This document shows positions 1 to 13,416 of a DNA stretch of 64,000 nucleotides, piece by piece. How positions within the stretch are numbered: position 1 is the first letter of the stretch; the number at the start of each line of letters is the position of its first letter. Origin of the DNA: Cunninghamella blakesleeana (taxonomy: Eukaryota; Mucoromycota; Mucoromycetes; Mucorales; Cunninghamellaceae); NCBI GenBank assembly GCA_017871115.1, contig JAFCIZ010000004.1, positions 906,501 to 970,500 of the forward strand, read 5' to 3'. Both the position numbers and the translations under genes were made by a program. The notes beneath the pieces were generated by a model. That model saw only the letters and a list, made by a program, of their open reading frames with translations, was not told the origin of the DNA and searched no databases.

Positions 1-3000
1 TTATATTGGTATTAGAAAGTAAAACTATCATGGCATTACAGTGCGACGAATCATCAAAAGATTTAATTTATGTTCCTGTACCTCCTTCTTTAAATGTATG
101 TATTAAAAAACAGAAACAGTATTAAATTAAGCAACAAGTAAAAACTCATTTTCATTTTTTTTTCTTTTTATTTAAAATTTTTTATAAAATTATTTAGAAA
201 TCAAAAAATGTTTATTCTGCTAGCATATTTGCTGATACGACAGGCTTATTTGGTATGGTCAAAGACAAAAGAGCTAAATTAGCAGCAATGAAACAACAAT
301 ACTCCTCTATAGATAAAAAAAGGAAGGCTAATGATAATGAATTATTAATTAAATCAAATAAAAAACAGCATACCACTACAACTAACTCAACTATCACAGA
401 AAATGAAAACTCTACAGATTTTGATGAAATTGATATGGATTTATACGGTGATCTGGATGGTGATGATGATGGTAGTGATTCAAAAATGAAAAAGTCTGGC
501 GCTACTTCACCTTTAATAAATAACACAAATAAAGAAAATGGTCAAAATAGTAAAGATAGTAATGAAGATGAAGATGACGAGGAAGATTCACTCTATGGCG
601 ACTCTACATCAAATCAGCAAAAAGACGAATTCTTAATATCCTCCTCTATGACACAAATGGATACCATCAACGAAACAAATGTTAGTATCATGGGTGGGAT
701 GAAAGAAATATCACAAATTGTCAGCTTATGGTGCCTCATTTACACAGATAATGGTACTATGGGATTATATAGTTTACCTGATTTTCAAGAACACTTCTAT
801 TTCCCTAAATTGGATCTTTTACAGAATTTAATTACAGATTACCCTATACGAAATTCGGATGTAACCCATGATAACTCAACTTTTATGCAGCCATTACTAT
901 CCTCAAGGCAAAATGATTTACAGGGTGTTGTTAAAATTAAAGAAGTATTACTAACAAATATTGGTAAAGAACATAAAGATCCTCACTTAGTGGTAAGTTT
1001 CATATATATATATAAATATAAAACGAATCATGAAATAACTAGAAATATATTTTCTTACATCAATTTTATTATAAAAATAGTTACGAACATCAACAAGTGA
1101 TGTAGTCATTTATAAAGCATTTGAATATCTACCAACACCTGAAAATACCAATATTATAGACGTAGAAGTATGTACAGAAGCCAAAATGGAAGATTATGAT
1201 AATAGATTAGCCTTAAGATTCTCACGTGTTCATCATAACTATGTAGCAAGATTCCGTTCGGATGAAGAATCTAAAAAAGAGCAAGAATTAGAAGAATTAG
1301 CACAAAAGGAAAAAGAAGAACAAGAAAAAATGGTGATTGATCTTGGTGATGATGATGATATCATGATGGATAATAATGATAACAATATAAAGAAGAAGAA
1401 GAAGAAACAATCTATCAAAAAGCCAAGACGCCGGCAACTTCTTAATCAGTTTACTGATGTCAATGGATATGCAGGTGTCTTTGTAGCAGGCCCTGAACCT
1501 TTATGGCTTATTTCCTCTAGTAAAAGCTTTGTTCGTGTTCATCCTATGAAAACTGATCAACCCGTTTTAGCATTTTCTCAATTTCATAATATTAATTGTT
1601 TACATGGGTTTATAACTATTGATACCAATGTAAGTTTTAAATATATTTATGGCCATAACAATGATAAAAAAAAACATACTAATCAAAAATTATTATTATT
1701 ATTATACATTAGTCAAAGATCCAATTGTGCACATTACCAATAGATGATACAACATATGATATGGATTGGTTATTAAAAAAAGTACCACTTGGCCAAACAG
1801 TACATAAAATTCGATACCACCCTACAATGCATGTTTATGTTGTATTAGTCTCAACACCAATGGAAGCCGATCTTGAAAATATTACTGCTGAAGCAACAAC
1901 AGCCACTGCTAATTCTGGTGCTGCTACTGATACATCAACCCCTAATACTGAAAATAATAACGAAACAAATGAAGAAGATAACGAAGCTGAAAAGGAATTG
2001 ACATCTGTCATAGAATCTGAATTAACACAATCTAAAAAAGAACGTGAACCTGGTGCTTTTCTTCCTTTAGTCGACCGTTACTCTTTACTAATGATATCAC
2101 CTGTAACTTGGGAAACCGTAGATCAAATAACGTTTAGTGAATATGAACAAGGATTATCATTGGAGTGCGTTTCTTTAGAATCAAAACAAACAAGTACTGG
2201 AAGAAAACATTTTATTGTAATAGGAACTGGTGTTTTACGTGGTGAAGATACAGCTATGAAAGGATCGGTAAGAAAAAAAAAGAATATCCACTTTATTCAA
2301 TACTTATCACCCATCTCTTTTTTTCTTTCTTTTTTTTTCCCTCTCTCTCCTTTCTCTTTAGGTATATGTATATGAAATTATTGAAGTTGTTCCCGAAATC
2401 GATAACCCTCAAACCAACCATAAGTTTAAACATTTGCACAAAGAAGATGTAAAAGGTGCAGTGACAGCATCATGTGATGTTAGTGGTCATTTAGCAGCAT
2501 GTATTGGATCCAAAGTAATTGTATATAGCTTCGAAGATAATGAAAGTCTTGTTGGTGTAGCCTTTATCGATGTCAATATATATATTACATGTATGTGTTC
2601 TATCAAAAATTTTATTCTCTTGGGAGATGTGCAAAAGTCTATTTGGTTTTTAGGTTTTCAACTGGAACCATCAAAATTAGTTATGCTTGGAAAGGACTAT
2701 CAATCATTTGAAGTTGCCTCTGTAAATTATATTATTGATGATAAATCTCTATATTTAATGGTTGGTGATACAGATAACAATTTGGATATTTATCAATATG
2801 CTCCTTACAGTAAGTTATATATATAATTATATGTTTAAAAAAAAGACATATATTAATTTTTTCTATTATTATTTTATTATTTTAAATAGATTTACAATCT
2901 ATATCCGGCCAAAAGTTAATGCGAAGAGGTGATTTCCATATTGGATCTCAAGTGCATAGTATGATACGACTACCTCAAATTATAATAAATAGTGATAAGA

Positions 3001-3461
3001 AATATGAATACAGTAGACGACATTTTTGCCTTTGTGGATCGTTCAATGGAAGCATCAGTGTTGTATCGCCTATTCCTGAAAAAACGTTTAAAAGATTAAA
3101 TACTCTGTATAGTCAATTGGTTAACAGTATACAACATGTTGCAGGTTTAAACCCAAGAGCATATAGGTAATTTAATACAAAAATATAAATGCATAAAATA
3201 TAGATATTTGAATAGAAATGAGTTCAATTGATTTTCTTTTATTTTTATTATATTTTTATTTTATACAGATTAATTAAAGGATCAAAACAGCGAATGGCAT
3301 CAAATCGTACTAAAGCTGTTTTAGATGGAGATATTATTCATAACTTTGCGGGACTTGCTGTAGATAGACAAAGAGATTTAACAAAACAAATTGGAACAAC
3401 TGTACCTCGTATTATGGAAGATATTGTAGAAATTATGGGTATTCATATTGATCATTTTTAG
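1..3461 (+). CDS. CFT1: Cleavage and polyadenylation specificity factor subunit 1 (CPSF160/Cft1), 3' part
   Basis: C-terminal 969 residues of the large beta-propeller scaffold of the pre-mRNA 3'-end processing complex, which acts in the nucleus with CPSF30 and WDR33-type partners. The start lies outside the window. Exons read as 3-95, 198-992, 1081-1629, 1713-2267, 2362-2809, 2890-3166 and 3269-3461; all donors are GT, acceptors AG, and the frame is kept throughout. Family-like stretches include LRTSTSDVVIYKAFEYL, NLQSISGQKLMRRGDFHIGS and the terminal block GSKQRMASNRTKAVLDGDII followed by LAVDRQRDLTKQIGTT, near-diagnostic for CPSF1. The protein carries acidic, low-complexity inserts (Asp/Glu runs after the first joined exons; a Lys-rich stretch near 1400), common in this window and probably loops between blades. 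An AATAAA lies at 3463-3468, just past the stop. The next gene converges from the right. Confidence 0.93.
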
Positions 3462-3849
3462 AAATAAAAAATGGATGTCTATTTTTACAATTATTATTAA
3501 ATTATTGAATGAAAAACAGTAATAGAAACATTATTTGTATATTAATTTGAAAAGAAGAAATTTGGAATTATTACATTAATAGTAAGCATCTTCAAAAATA
3601 CATGCATATATATATATATATATATATATAATATAATATACTTCATAACTCACAAATCTTTTTAGAAATATATATTTTTTACTATATAGGATTTAATTTT
3701 ATATATTTATTTTGTCTATACATTATTATGAAATAAGAATCAAAATAACATGATATTAAAAAAAAAAAAAGAAGGGGAAATTAAAAAATAGGAAAAATAG
3801 GAAAATAAAAAATAAGAAAGGAAATAAAAAAAATAAGAAAAAATGGACA
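3462..3849. other. Intergenic spacer between convergent genes
   Basis: AT-rich shared 3' region of CFT1 and the GH9-like gene. It holds an AATAAA signal at 3463-3468, a TA repeat around 3606-3636 and an A-rich block near 3759-3842. No gene is visible. Confidence 0.7.
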
Positions 3850-5982
3850 TTAGATAAACATAAAACCACTGGTAAGTAAACAAATACTTGACAAAATGAT
3901 ATATGGAGATAAGGATAAAATTGGAGAAGCAGCAGAAACTTCACTTGAAGGATTAGCATTATTACCATTAGCGCCACCATTCTTGGTATCACCACTCTTA
4001 TTATCACTTGATGTAGAAACACCATTTGAACTAGCAGTTAATTCCTCTAAAGTTTCGCCATTCAAATTAGCAGCTCTAGCCATACCTTGACCTGGGTATA
4101 AAGTTTCTAAATATTTACCTTGTTCTCCAGGATTCATCAATAACTTCCAACTATAAGAAGAAGACATTTCACCACGGGGACAGCCTTTATTACAAGTATG
4201 ATAACAATCATCTTCTGGCCACATAGGAGGAGTTGAAGCATTAGGATGATTCCAACCAAGATCCAAACCACAATCAGTATAAGGTTCAAATTTCTCAGTA
4301 CCATAATAATCAATCAAACCAGCAATAGCGCCAGACCAAGCAGAATTATAATCTTGTGTGACTTCAGAATATTCATAATTAGAACGATCATCAAACCAAC
4401 TATCATCTACATTAGGACCACCTTCCACAGCACCATATAAAATAAACCTTTGACCAGTCTTACTTGCGGTGAAATCATTTTCAACTTTATCTTGGAATTC
4501 ACCACGCATAGGATAATCAATATAACTATTATAAGAAGATTTATGATAAGGTTTTGTAGGATAATTATCACCAAATCCAACCACCCAGCTATAACCGTAA
4601 TCACCAAGGGCATAATTGATTTGTTGTGTAGCAAAGGTTACCATTTTTTCGGCTTCAGGACCTTGATAATTTAAAGCTTTTGCCATGGTTAACATTAAAA
4701 AGGCAACGTTTCCAGAATAACCAACAGAACCCCAATGTTCAATATAAGCCAATCCTCTAGGTGTGAATTTAACGATTTGTTTTGGATTTGGTAAGAATTG
4801 ATTGAAGTAATCCATAGCATTCTTATAATATACCTCATCCTTTGTAAACCAATAAAGCAATGTGTGTAAAGCGCCACCTTTTTCATCCCAAGAGTATTCG
4901 GTAAAAGATTCAGAAGCTTTACTGTACCAAAACTTAGCCTTATCTAACCAAGCTTCTTCCTTTGTAGCGGCATAAATCCAACTAGCACTCCAAGCTAATT
5001 CATCAACATAATGTGTAGAAGGATACCAGAATGTAGCCCATTGGAAAGCATTTTCCTTAGAAGTGACATAACTACCTTGATAATCTTCGGCTAATTTGAA
5101 TAATTTCTTGGCTCTCTCTAACAACTCATTAGCATAAGTCTCATTATAAGGTTTCCAAGCAATTGAGGTGGCGGCTAAGGCAGCACTGTATTCCCCAACA
5201 ATTTCAGAAGATGGATTATCAGGTGTGATATAACTAGCTTCATGTGGTAATCCAGTTGGTACCCATTGTTCATATTCTTCTGGTGGTCCCCAATAATTAA
5301 AATCGACATCTAATTCAATTAATTTGGAAATGGGTCCTAAAGCTGATGTACCTAATTGCCCAACAACATGTGTATCATTGTATTGTGCATTTACAAGGTA
5401 ATCTAAAAATAAAAGGGATTAAAAAAAAAAGTTAGCGATCAATAACTTGTATAATTTTTTTAACATTACTATTACTTAGGATTATTTACCTGCACCCCAT
5501 TTAAGTAATTCCAAACCTTCAGCCAATTCATCAACGGATTTCATTGCATCACCAAAAACAACGATATTAAAAGCCAATTGTGTAGCGGTCCAACCAAAAG
5601 GCAAACCCCATTTCATTGTATTGGCAGCTTCATACCAACCTCTAGATAAATCTTCACCATATTTACCAACGCAAACAAGACAAGAATCACCACGCCATGC
5701 CATACGTTGATAGGGTAATCTTCCTGATTTTTGGGCATGATAGAATAAATAACTTTTATGTAATACTTCAGCATAGTCATATTTTGGTTCCTTTGGTGCT
5801 ACATAAGGCTCATTTAAAGGTGGTAAAGGTGGGTATTGTTTTTTACTTGGTGAGTCAGAATCTTCTTCTGTTTGGACAGGTGGTTTGGTTTTGCCTGTTT
5901 TGGCTTCTACCGTTAAATTATGTAAGATACACCCAAATAAATAGATGATCGTTAAACTACTACCATTTAATTTTAACTTCAT
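3850..5982 (-). CDS. GH9 endoglucanase-like secreted protein with GPI-type tail
   Basis: Two exons (5982-5490 and 5402-3850) give 681 aa. Residues 1-27 form a signal peptide ending near TVEA. The six-hairpin GH9 domain follows: FYHAQKSGRLP (about 80-90), WRGDS, KWGLPFGWTATQLAF, KWGAGDYLVNAQ across the splice, NYWGPPEEY, QINYALGD, VVGFGDNYPTKPYHKSS and EVTQDYNSAWSGA. The family's catalytic acid Glu is present (about E511 in SEVTQDYN). The motif that normally reads DAGD and supplies the catalytic base reads EAAN here (about 118-121). The C-terminus has a Ser/Asn-rich linker and a hydrophobic tail (SPYIILSSICLLTSGFMFI) typical of GPI anchoring, so the protein is probably on the cell surface or in the wall. 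GH9 enzymes cleave beta-1,4-glucan; whether this one is active is doubtful. The exon 2 reading upstream of 5124 is supported by the GH9 match. Confidence 0.88.
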
Positions 5983-6354
5983 CTTTAATTTTTTTTATCT
6001 ATTAGGTATGATTTTCTTTTTTTTTTTTCTCTATTCTTCAATTGAAAGTGTATACAAAGGGTAAATTTCAAAAAAAGAAGATAAATAAAATAAAAAAAAA
6101 AGATAATAGCAATAACAATAAATAAAATTGAAAAAAAGTAAAAGGAAGAAAAAAAAATTAAAAAAATAGCATTGATTTTAACCCTTTATAAATTTTAATA
6201 TTATTCTCCATTTTTTTTTTTTACATATAATAAATTAAAAAGGACCAAGTTTGTTTATTAAAAATTCTGTCGATGATAACAATTATTAGAATAAAGAGAA
6301 TCGTAATGTGTATATATATATAAATATATATCGGAAACATTTAATGGAAATACA

Positions 6355-6387
<33 letters not shown>

Positions 6388-7075
6388 TATACGTGGAAAG
6401 TATTCAAAAACGATCATCCTAAAATGGTAATTAATGACATATTATTTTATTTTATAAAAAAAATCTTTAATATCATGTGACCTCATCTGAATAAATATAA
6501 TCAAAGATTTATTTTTTTCATTTCATCGGAAACATATTATCGTATGATAATATAAATCTATATATATATATATATAAATGTATGTGTTTTTATGTATATA
6601 CTTATAAATACATATATATAATTTTTTTGACAACATATAAAAATATCTATCTATAATCTCCGATAATTGATCAAAAAGAAATTCCAATTTTTTTTATTAT
6701 TTTTAGTATGAATTACAATAATAAATAAACATATTAAAATCATCGTATATTAATAGTAAAATAGACTATATTTATATTTCCTCTCTATTACTCTTTACAT
6801 TTTTTAATTAATATATTTTATTTATTGAAGTATTTTTAAAAAAATGAAAAAACATGAATTGAGTAACGTTGTACTATGTGTGTATGTTTATTTTTTACTT
6901 AATTGAGTAGGGAGAGAAAAAAGATAAAAGCTACGTGTTTTTGATTTTATATAGATTTTTTTATTAGAGATTATATTTTATTTTTAGGGGTACAAAAAGT
7001 GGAAAAGCTTTTTTTTAAACAAAATGAATACGTAAAATAAAAAATTATAAAGAGAGTAAAAAAAAAAAGTATCAT

Positions 7076-7117
<42 letters not shown>

Positions 7118-7297
7118 AATAAAAAAGAAAGTTTTAGATTGATTATTTTGACAAAAAGAGTGAAAGATTCCTTTTTTTGGATTAAAAAAAATTTTTTTGT
7201 TTTGATTTTGATTTTGATTATTGTTTATATTATTATTTTTTGAATGGTTCTTTCGATTTTGTTGATTATTATAGTTGTTGGTTTTTCATTTTTCTTT

Positions 7298-7328
<31 letters not shown>

Positions 7329-7559
7329 GGATGCTTTTTTTTATATATAATATGTACAAAAATATACTAATCTATAGTGGAAAAAGGTTTTTTTTGTTTT
7401 TTTGTTTTTTTTACGTTTTGTTTTGATATTATGTATGTATCGGAGTGGAATTAAGTATAAAAAAAATTTTAATATAAATCTTTTTTTTTTTTTCATTGTT
7501 TTGATTCGTTTTGTTTGTTTTGATGAAGAGGAACGATGGATGAGAATATATATTTTTTT
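5983..7559. other. Long AT-rich intergenic region
   Basis: Upstream region of the GH9-like gene and downstream of the C2H2 gene. Contains TA microsatellites (6355-6392, 7079-7115), poly-A/T runs (about 7290-7328) and no ORF of interest. Promoter elements for the GH9-like gene would lie near 5983-6300 but none is recognisable. Confidence 0.6.
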
Positions 7560-8535
7560 TTAATTTACAACACTAACACGCATTCCTTTTGCAATATCCA
7601 TTAAAATTTGGGCAGCCTATATATAAATCAATCAATCAATCAACCAATGAAATAGGAATCAGTATACAGAATGAAGATGATAATGTAATTATATTTATAT
7701 ATTTTACCTCTAATACTTGAACTTGCTGTCTCTTACTAATCCCTAAAGGACGATTAGACCAGCCTTCGGTATGATCCCAAGTATGACGTTTTAAACAAAT
7801 AGCATGTTGGTAAGAAATTCCACACTGATCACACATATAATGCCCTTGATGATGGCTAGCACAATCTTCATTGTCGTTACAGCCTTCTTCTATAAACTGG
7901 GTACCATGGTGGTGGTGGTTATTACTATTACTATTGGATGATGATTTATTATATTTTCTCTTAGTTGGTAAACGCTGTTGTTTATTTTCTTCACCACTAC
8001 TACTTTGAGTAAAAGAAGCCAAGGTAGCGGCAGCAGCAGAAATAGAAGCATCTAACTTTTTCTTTTTTTTATTGGTTTGAGTTTGAGATAATTCCATGAC
8101 TTGAAATTGATATGAAGTAGAAGTAGGCGAACCTAATTGCTGTTGCTGTTGTTGCTGTTGCTGTTGTAATTGCAACTGTTGCTGTTGTTTTTTACTTGTT
8201 CTTTTACGTTTTTTTTCTGGTTTGGCTGGTGTTGCTTCAATAGGAGTAGAGGTTGGCAATGGTACAAAAGTATTATTAGTGCTATTATTGTTAGAATAAT
8301 AATAAGATGAAGTAGTAGAAGAAGTAGAAGGAGGAGGAGGAGTTGATTCTTTTTTCTTTTTATTACTATTAGTATTATTAGTATTATTATTAAATTGACT
8401 TAAAGAAGAAGGTGGCGGTAAAATATAAACTTGTCTATCTTCATTATTGGTTGGTGGGTATAAATTTGAATTACTAAATAAAGTTGAAGGAGAAGGTAAA
8501 GGTACATTTTCTTTTACTGATTCCATAGTAGTCAT
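7560..8535 (-). CDS. Fungal C2H2-type zinc finger protein
   Basis: Two exons, 8535-7708 and 7616-7560 (intron 7707-7617), give 294 aa. The short second exon (AAQILMDIAKGMRVSVVN) is supported by family similarity: fungal proteins of this class follow the finger with a conserved SKxQQVQLLEAA-type helix, which splicing restores here as SKRQQVQVLEAAQILMDIA. One finger is visible near residue 233 (CDQCGISYQHAICLKRHTWDH), followed by TEGWSNRPLGISKRQQ. The N-terminal two thirds are low complexity: Pro/Ser/Asn, a KKRKRTSKKQQQQ basic patch, a Gln tract of CAG/CAA codons at about 8140-8195, and a His run before the finger. Probably a nuclear regulator; the target is unknown. Without splicing the frame runs on for 23 weakly coding codons, so the spliced model is preferred. 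Confidence 0.8.
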
Positions 8536-8977
8536 TTTAGTTTAAAATAATAATAATAATTAATAACAATAATAATAATAACAATAACAATAATAATAAT
8601 AAAAATAAAAATAATAAAATGTTTAGAAATAAAAAAGGGTAAATAAAAAAAAAAAAGAGAGAGAGAGGGAAGAAAAAAAAAAAGAAAAATTGAATTTGAT
8701 TGTTTAAAAAAAAACTTTTTTTTCTTCAGTGTGCGGCATTTTAATTTTTTTCAAGCTATTTTTTTCTACTAATAACCACTCTCTAGTTGTAAAAAATGAT
8801 TATTATTGGTATATTATATTGATTATATGATGAAAAAGGTAAAGGATGATATATTAATTGTTTATTAATGTAAGTAATGGTAATGATATTTTTTTTTTCA
8901 TTTTTTTAATATTAAAAGAGTGAATAGCGGTAAATCAATGAAAGAAAGAAAAAAAAGATGTAAATAATATATATGTA

Positions 8978-9019
<42 letters not shown>

Positions 9020-10229
9020 TATATATAAAAAGTCAAATATGAAATGAGTATATATTTCCATTTTAGTTATTTTTAAATGTCAGCTCTTCTTTTTTTTTAC
9101 AAAAGCACTTTACACTTTTTTCAAAGAAAAAAAGAAGAAAATAAAAAAAAAAAAAGGTAGAAAAAATTCCCATAAATAATGATATATTTATATAAATTTA
9201 GTTATATCAAAAAAAAAAAAAAAAAAAAAAAGAGGGAGTAAATGAAAGTTACTATATATATATATTATATATAAAAAAAAAGACTTACGGAATGATATAA
9301 AATAGACTTTTTAAATGAGGAGAAATGTGGAAAACAATAAGTTATTTTCAATATTTTTTTCAAGTGGGAGTTAAAATTAAAATAATAATAATTATAAAAA
9401 AAAAGGTCTATGAAGGTCTAGATAAATATATATATATATCAAACAAAAACAAAAATAATAAAAATAATAAAAATTTTATGTGTGAGAGAAGCCAATTTTA
9501 TTAAACAGCCGATGCTTTTCTTCTCTTTTGAACCATTTTGATTGGTTCAATTCTCTTAAAATGGTGAAATTTTTTTTTTTTTTTTTGTCAGTCTCAACCT
9601 CTTTAACCTTTTATTGAACAAGAAGTATTTATGATAATAAAAAAACGGGGGGCTGTGTTTATATTTTTTAAAAAAAGCTTTTTTCTTTTTCTTTTTTATA
9701 TAACTTTATTTATATATATTGATATTGAAAACCATTTGATATATAAAATAACAATAGTAATAATAACAAGAATAAAAACAAAAAGACATAATGATATAAA
9801 ATAATCATATATCTTTATTATTATTAAAAAATAACATTAAAAAAGTTTAAAAATTATTTCTGTAATAAAAAATACTTTTTAGGATCGGCAGGTCATAAAC
9901 TGTGTGAGAAACAGAAAATAGACCACAAATTAATTTTTTTTCAGACCGCCTTTTATTTCTGTTTTTTATAGTTGGGTCTTTTTTTATTTTTTTATTTTCT
10001 CTCTCTCTCTCTTCTTTTACTTTTTTTTTTTTTTTTGAAAAAAAATAAAAACAAAAACCCTTTTCTTCCTCTCCCATAATTTTTTTTTTTAATATATACA
10101 TATTACCCATTCATATTTATAAAGTTCTTTTTTACATATATACACACAAAAAAAAAAACCCAACCTATTCTATATATATCCTTATTTTTTTATAATTTTT
10201 TTTTTTAAAAAAAATATCCAATAATATTC

Positions 10230-10260
<31 letters not shown>

Positions 10261-10320
10261 AATATAATACTCATAAATATAATAACAATATAATCATAAT
10301 AAAAATTATAATAGTTAAAT
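8536..10320. other. Divergent intergenic region
   Basis: Shared upstream region of the C2H2 gene (-) and the Myb/SANT gene (+). Holds (AAT/AAC)n just before the C2H2 start, a TA microsatellite (8984-9015), a poly-A run (9210-9231) and the motif TGCGGCATTTTAA at 8732-8744, which recurs upstream of tRNase Z. No coding sequence seen. Confidence 0.6.
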
Positions 10321-11198
10321 ATGCTTACAATGACATCAACTTATACACCACCATCAACTTCACATAAAGGAAAAAAGCCATATAAAAGCTGGTTAAAGGA
10401 TGGCGTTAGTGGAGGACCTTGTTCTATGGACATTTTGGTACAATGGTTATCGGTCAAAGCTAACTTTGCTAAATGGCGTGGTGACGAAAGTGAAAGAACA
10501 CCAAAAAAATACTTGTTGGAAAATATATTGGATAGTATGCGTGGTCATGGTATTAATCATCGTTTGGCAAAAGATATTGCCAGTAAAATATCTACTTTAC
10601 AAAGTAATTATCGTGCTGCTCGTGAATGGAATGACACTGAAGGCAAACGTTTAAGAGAAGCTGGGACTGAAGAAGAAACAATTCATGGTAAAATGAGAAT
10701 ACATACATATATATATATATATATATATTTATAAAAATATATATAAAAATATAAAAATATTTATTTATCTATATATACATTTATAAAGTAAAAGAGAAAA
10801 AAAAAAAAGAATGGGTGATACAAAAAAAAATATGGCTCTGAGTTCTTTTATTATTATTGGGGGGAGAGAGAAAGGAAAGAAAAAAGGAATGAATGAATGA
10901 ATCATAAAACTAAATATATATATATATATATATATATATTCTACCTTTTTTTAGAGGAGTTGCTTAAAAGATTTCCTTACTGGGATTCCCTTCATGAAAC
11001 ATTTGGCGCTCGTACATCAGCTTGGCCTATGTCTATTAGTAGTATCATGCATAGAGTAGTAGAAGAAGAACAATTGGAATTACAAGAAAGAAAACTCCTT
11101 GGTCTAAAAAATGATGATAATGAATCTGATGAACTTATTGAAGAAGAAGATGATCAAGAAGACGTAGATTACCGCCATCATCACCACCAACATCATCC

Positions 11199-11245
<47 letters not shown>

Positions 11246-12174
11246 GTCATAATAATCATAATAATAATCATAATAACAGCAATACTAATAATAATAATCA
11301 ACATCATAATATGAACCATAATAGTAATAATAATGTAAAAAAAAATATAAAAAATGAAGATCACGATTATTCTTTGGATGATCGACCAAAAAGAAAAAGA
11401 AGATTAAGTGATAGCAATGTCCCCACCACAAAAGCATCTACTACAACACTCCATCAACATTCATCAAGCAATGGGTCTAACCATTTACCTCCTTCCTCCT
11501 CCTCTTCCTCATCGTCTTCTTCACCTTCTTCTCTTACCTATCTTACTTCACATTTTCACCATCCTCCTTCATCTTCAACAACTTCCGTTGTAGCAAAACA
11601 ACAACCTTACCATTCCTTATCACCTTCCTCCTCTTCATCACATAATAATAACCTTCCCCCTTTAAATAATAACAATAGTAATAATAATAATAAACATCAC
11701 TCTCATCACTCAAGCTCACCTTCTTTATCTATTTCTATGACAACAAACCCTATATCACCATCACTAGCATCATCTTCACATCATTTTTCAACTTCTATAT
11801 CCCAACCTATGATTATAAGACCTATGCCTCGATCCTTTCATACCATGCATGATAATATAAGCTCGACATCTTCTTCTCCCCATCATCATTACCAACAACA
11901 ACAACAAAATAATAATAATAATAATAATAAAAAACACGACAATCATGCCTTGGCCGAATCATTGATCCAAGTTACAAGAGAAAAGGAAGCTGGTAGAATG
12001 AAACGATCCCAAGAAATGTTGGAATTTTTACGGGAAAAAAGGGTGGAACGTGAACAATTATTATTGGAAAAAGAAAAAACAAGAAGAATAAAAGCCAAAG
12101 CCGAATTAGTAAAAAATATGACGGATGCTGGTTTTTCAAAAGAAGAAATCTTTGAACAACTAGACCGTTTATAA
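10321..12174 (+). CDS. Myb/SANT-like DNA-binding domain protein with C-terminal coiled coil
   Basis: Two exons (10321-10687, 10955-12174) encode 528 aa. Residues about 20-160 match the fungal/oomycete Myb/SANT-like (trihelix-type) module: YKSWLKDGVSGGPCSMDIL, then FAKWRGD, a helix with ILDSMRGHGINHRLAKDIASK, STLQSNYRAAREWNDTEG, and after the splice ELLKRFPYWDSLHETFGAR. The splice joins TIH to EELLKRFPYW in frame and removes a TA-rich intron with a CTACCTTTTTTTAG acceptor. The middle is low complexity (His, Asn, Ser tracts and the basic patch RPKRKRR, a likely nuclear signal). The last ~75 residues (ALAESLIQVTREKEAGR to the end) form a charged coiled coil, LREKRVEREQLLLEKEKTRR, followed by a short helical tail. 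Likely a sequence-specific nuclear protein; its targets cannot be read from the sequence. Confidence 0.82.
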
Positions 12175-12279
12175 ATATATAGTAAATAGTAATTACAATA
12201 ATAATAATAATACTCATTCTACCATCATCATCATTATCTTCTTTTTAATATTTATTTCTTTTTTTAAAAAAAAAACTAC

Positions 12280-12317
<38 letters not shown>

Positions 12318-13416
12318 TATTATTTTATTTAATTTTCATTATTATTATTTATAATTTAATTATTTGTAACAATAATCATCTCTCCCTCTCTATTTCTTTT
12401 TTTTTAAAAAATATAATTCTTTTTTTCTTTTATATATATCGTTTTTGTTAATCATTTGTCAATAAAATAACTAAACATTCATTTAAAAAAATCCTGTAAC
12501 CTTTTTTTTTTTTTTTTTTTTTTTTTGGTATTTGGGGGGAGGAGGAGAAGGAAATTTTTTTTTTTTTTTAAGTGAAAAAATAAATAAAAGGAGGTGTGTA
12601 ATGGATAATAAAGAAGGTTCAAGGAAGAGGACAAAATAAGAAATTAAGCAAACCCAATATCCTCATTGGTTCACTAGACCAAATATGGCAAGTCTTGTTT
12701 TCTAGGTTTCCTATATTAAAAAAAAAAGAGAAAAAAAAAGAAAAAAAAAGGATAAGGTAGAATATCAAACTCCGGAAAAGTATCGTTCTTTTATTGTAGA
12801 TCAATTCATCCAATGGTTGCATTTATTATGAGGATATTCTAGAATATGTAGAAAAGAAAAAAAAAATTTTTTTTATTGATTTATTGATTCATTGATCATT
12901 TATAAAATAAACATAAATAATAGAAATATATTACCTTAACATATATATATATGTATATGTATATGTATATATATACATATATATATATATATACTATATA
13001 TATTACGATTAAATGAATTATGTTAAAAATAAATAAGCTTACATAAAAAAAAATCATGTACGAATGTAGAACAAAAAGGAGGTCATTACAAATATAAAAG
13101 TGATCAAATGTGTAACAATTTAAAAAAAGATTCCTGTAAAAAAATGGCCCATTTTATATATTACTTGCTTTGGAGAACACAAGAGGATTAGGATAAATGA
13201 AGCTCAGATAAAAAATTTTATACAACTACTTAATTTAGACATATCCAATAATTTTTAATGATGTTGATAAATTTATTTATTAAAAAAAAGAATAAAAATG
13301 TGTATATTGAAATTAAAATATATTATTATTATTTAAAAAGAAAAAGAAAAAAAAAGGAAATACCCTATTAATGATTAAAAAAATTTAAAAAAAAAAAGAG
13401 TGATATATAATTTCTT
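12175..13416. other. Intergenic region between convergent genes
   Basis: 3' regions of the Myb/SANT gene and the repeat protein gene. TA microsatellites at 12284-12310 and about 12940-13000, a T-run at 12501-12526. A 67-codon minus ORF at 12619-12822 is not convincing coding sequence. Confidence 0.6.

Noticed and set aside
12619..12822. 67-aa minus ORF
   Set aside because: T-rich/Phe-rich translation in an intergenic spacer, no similarity recognised.
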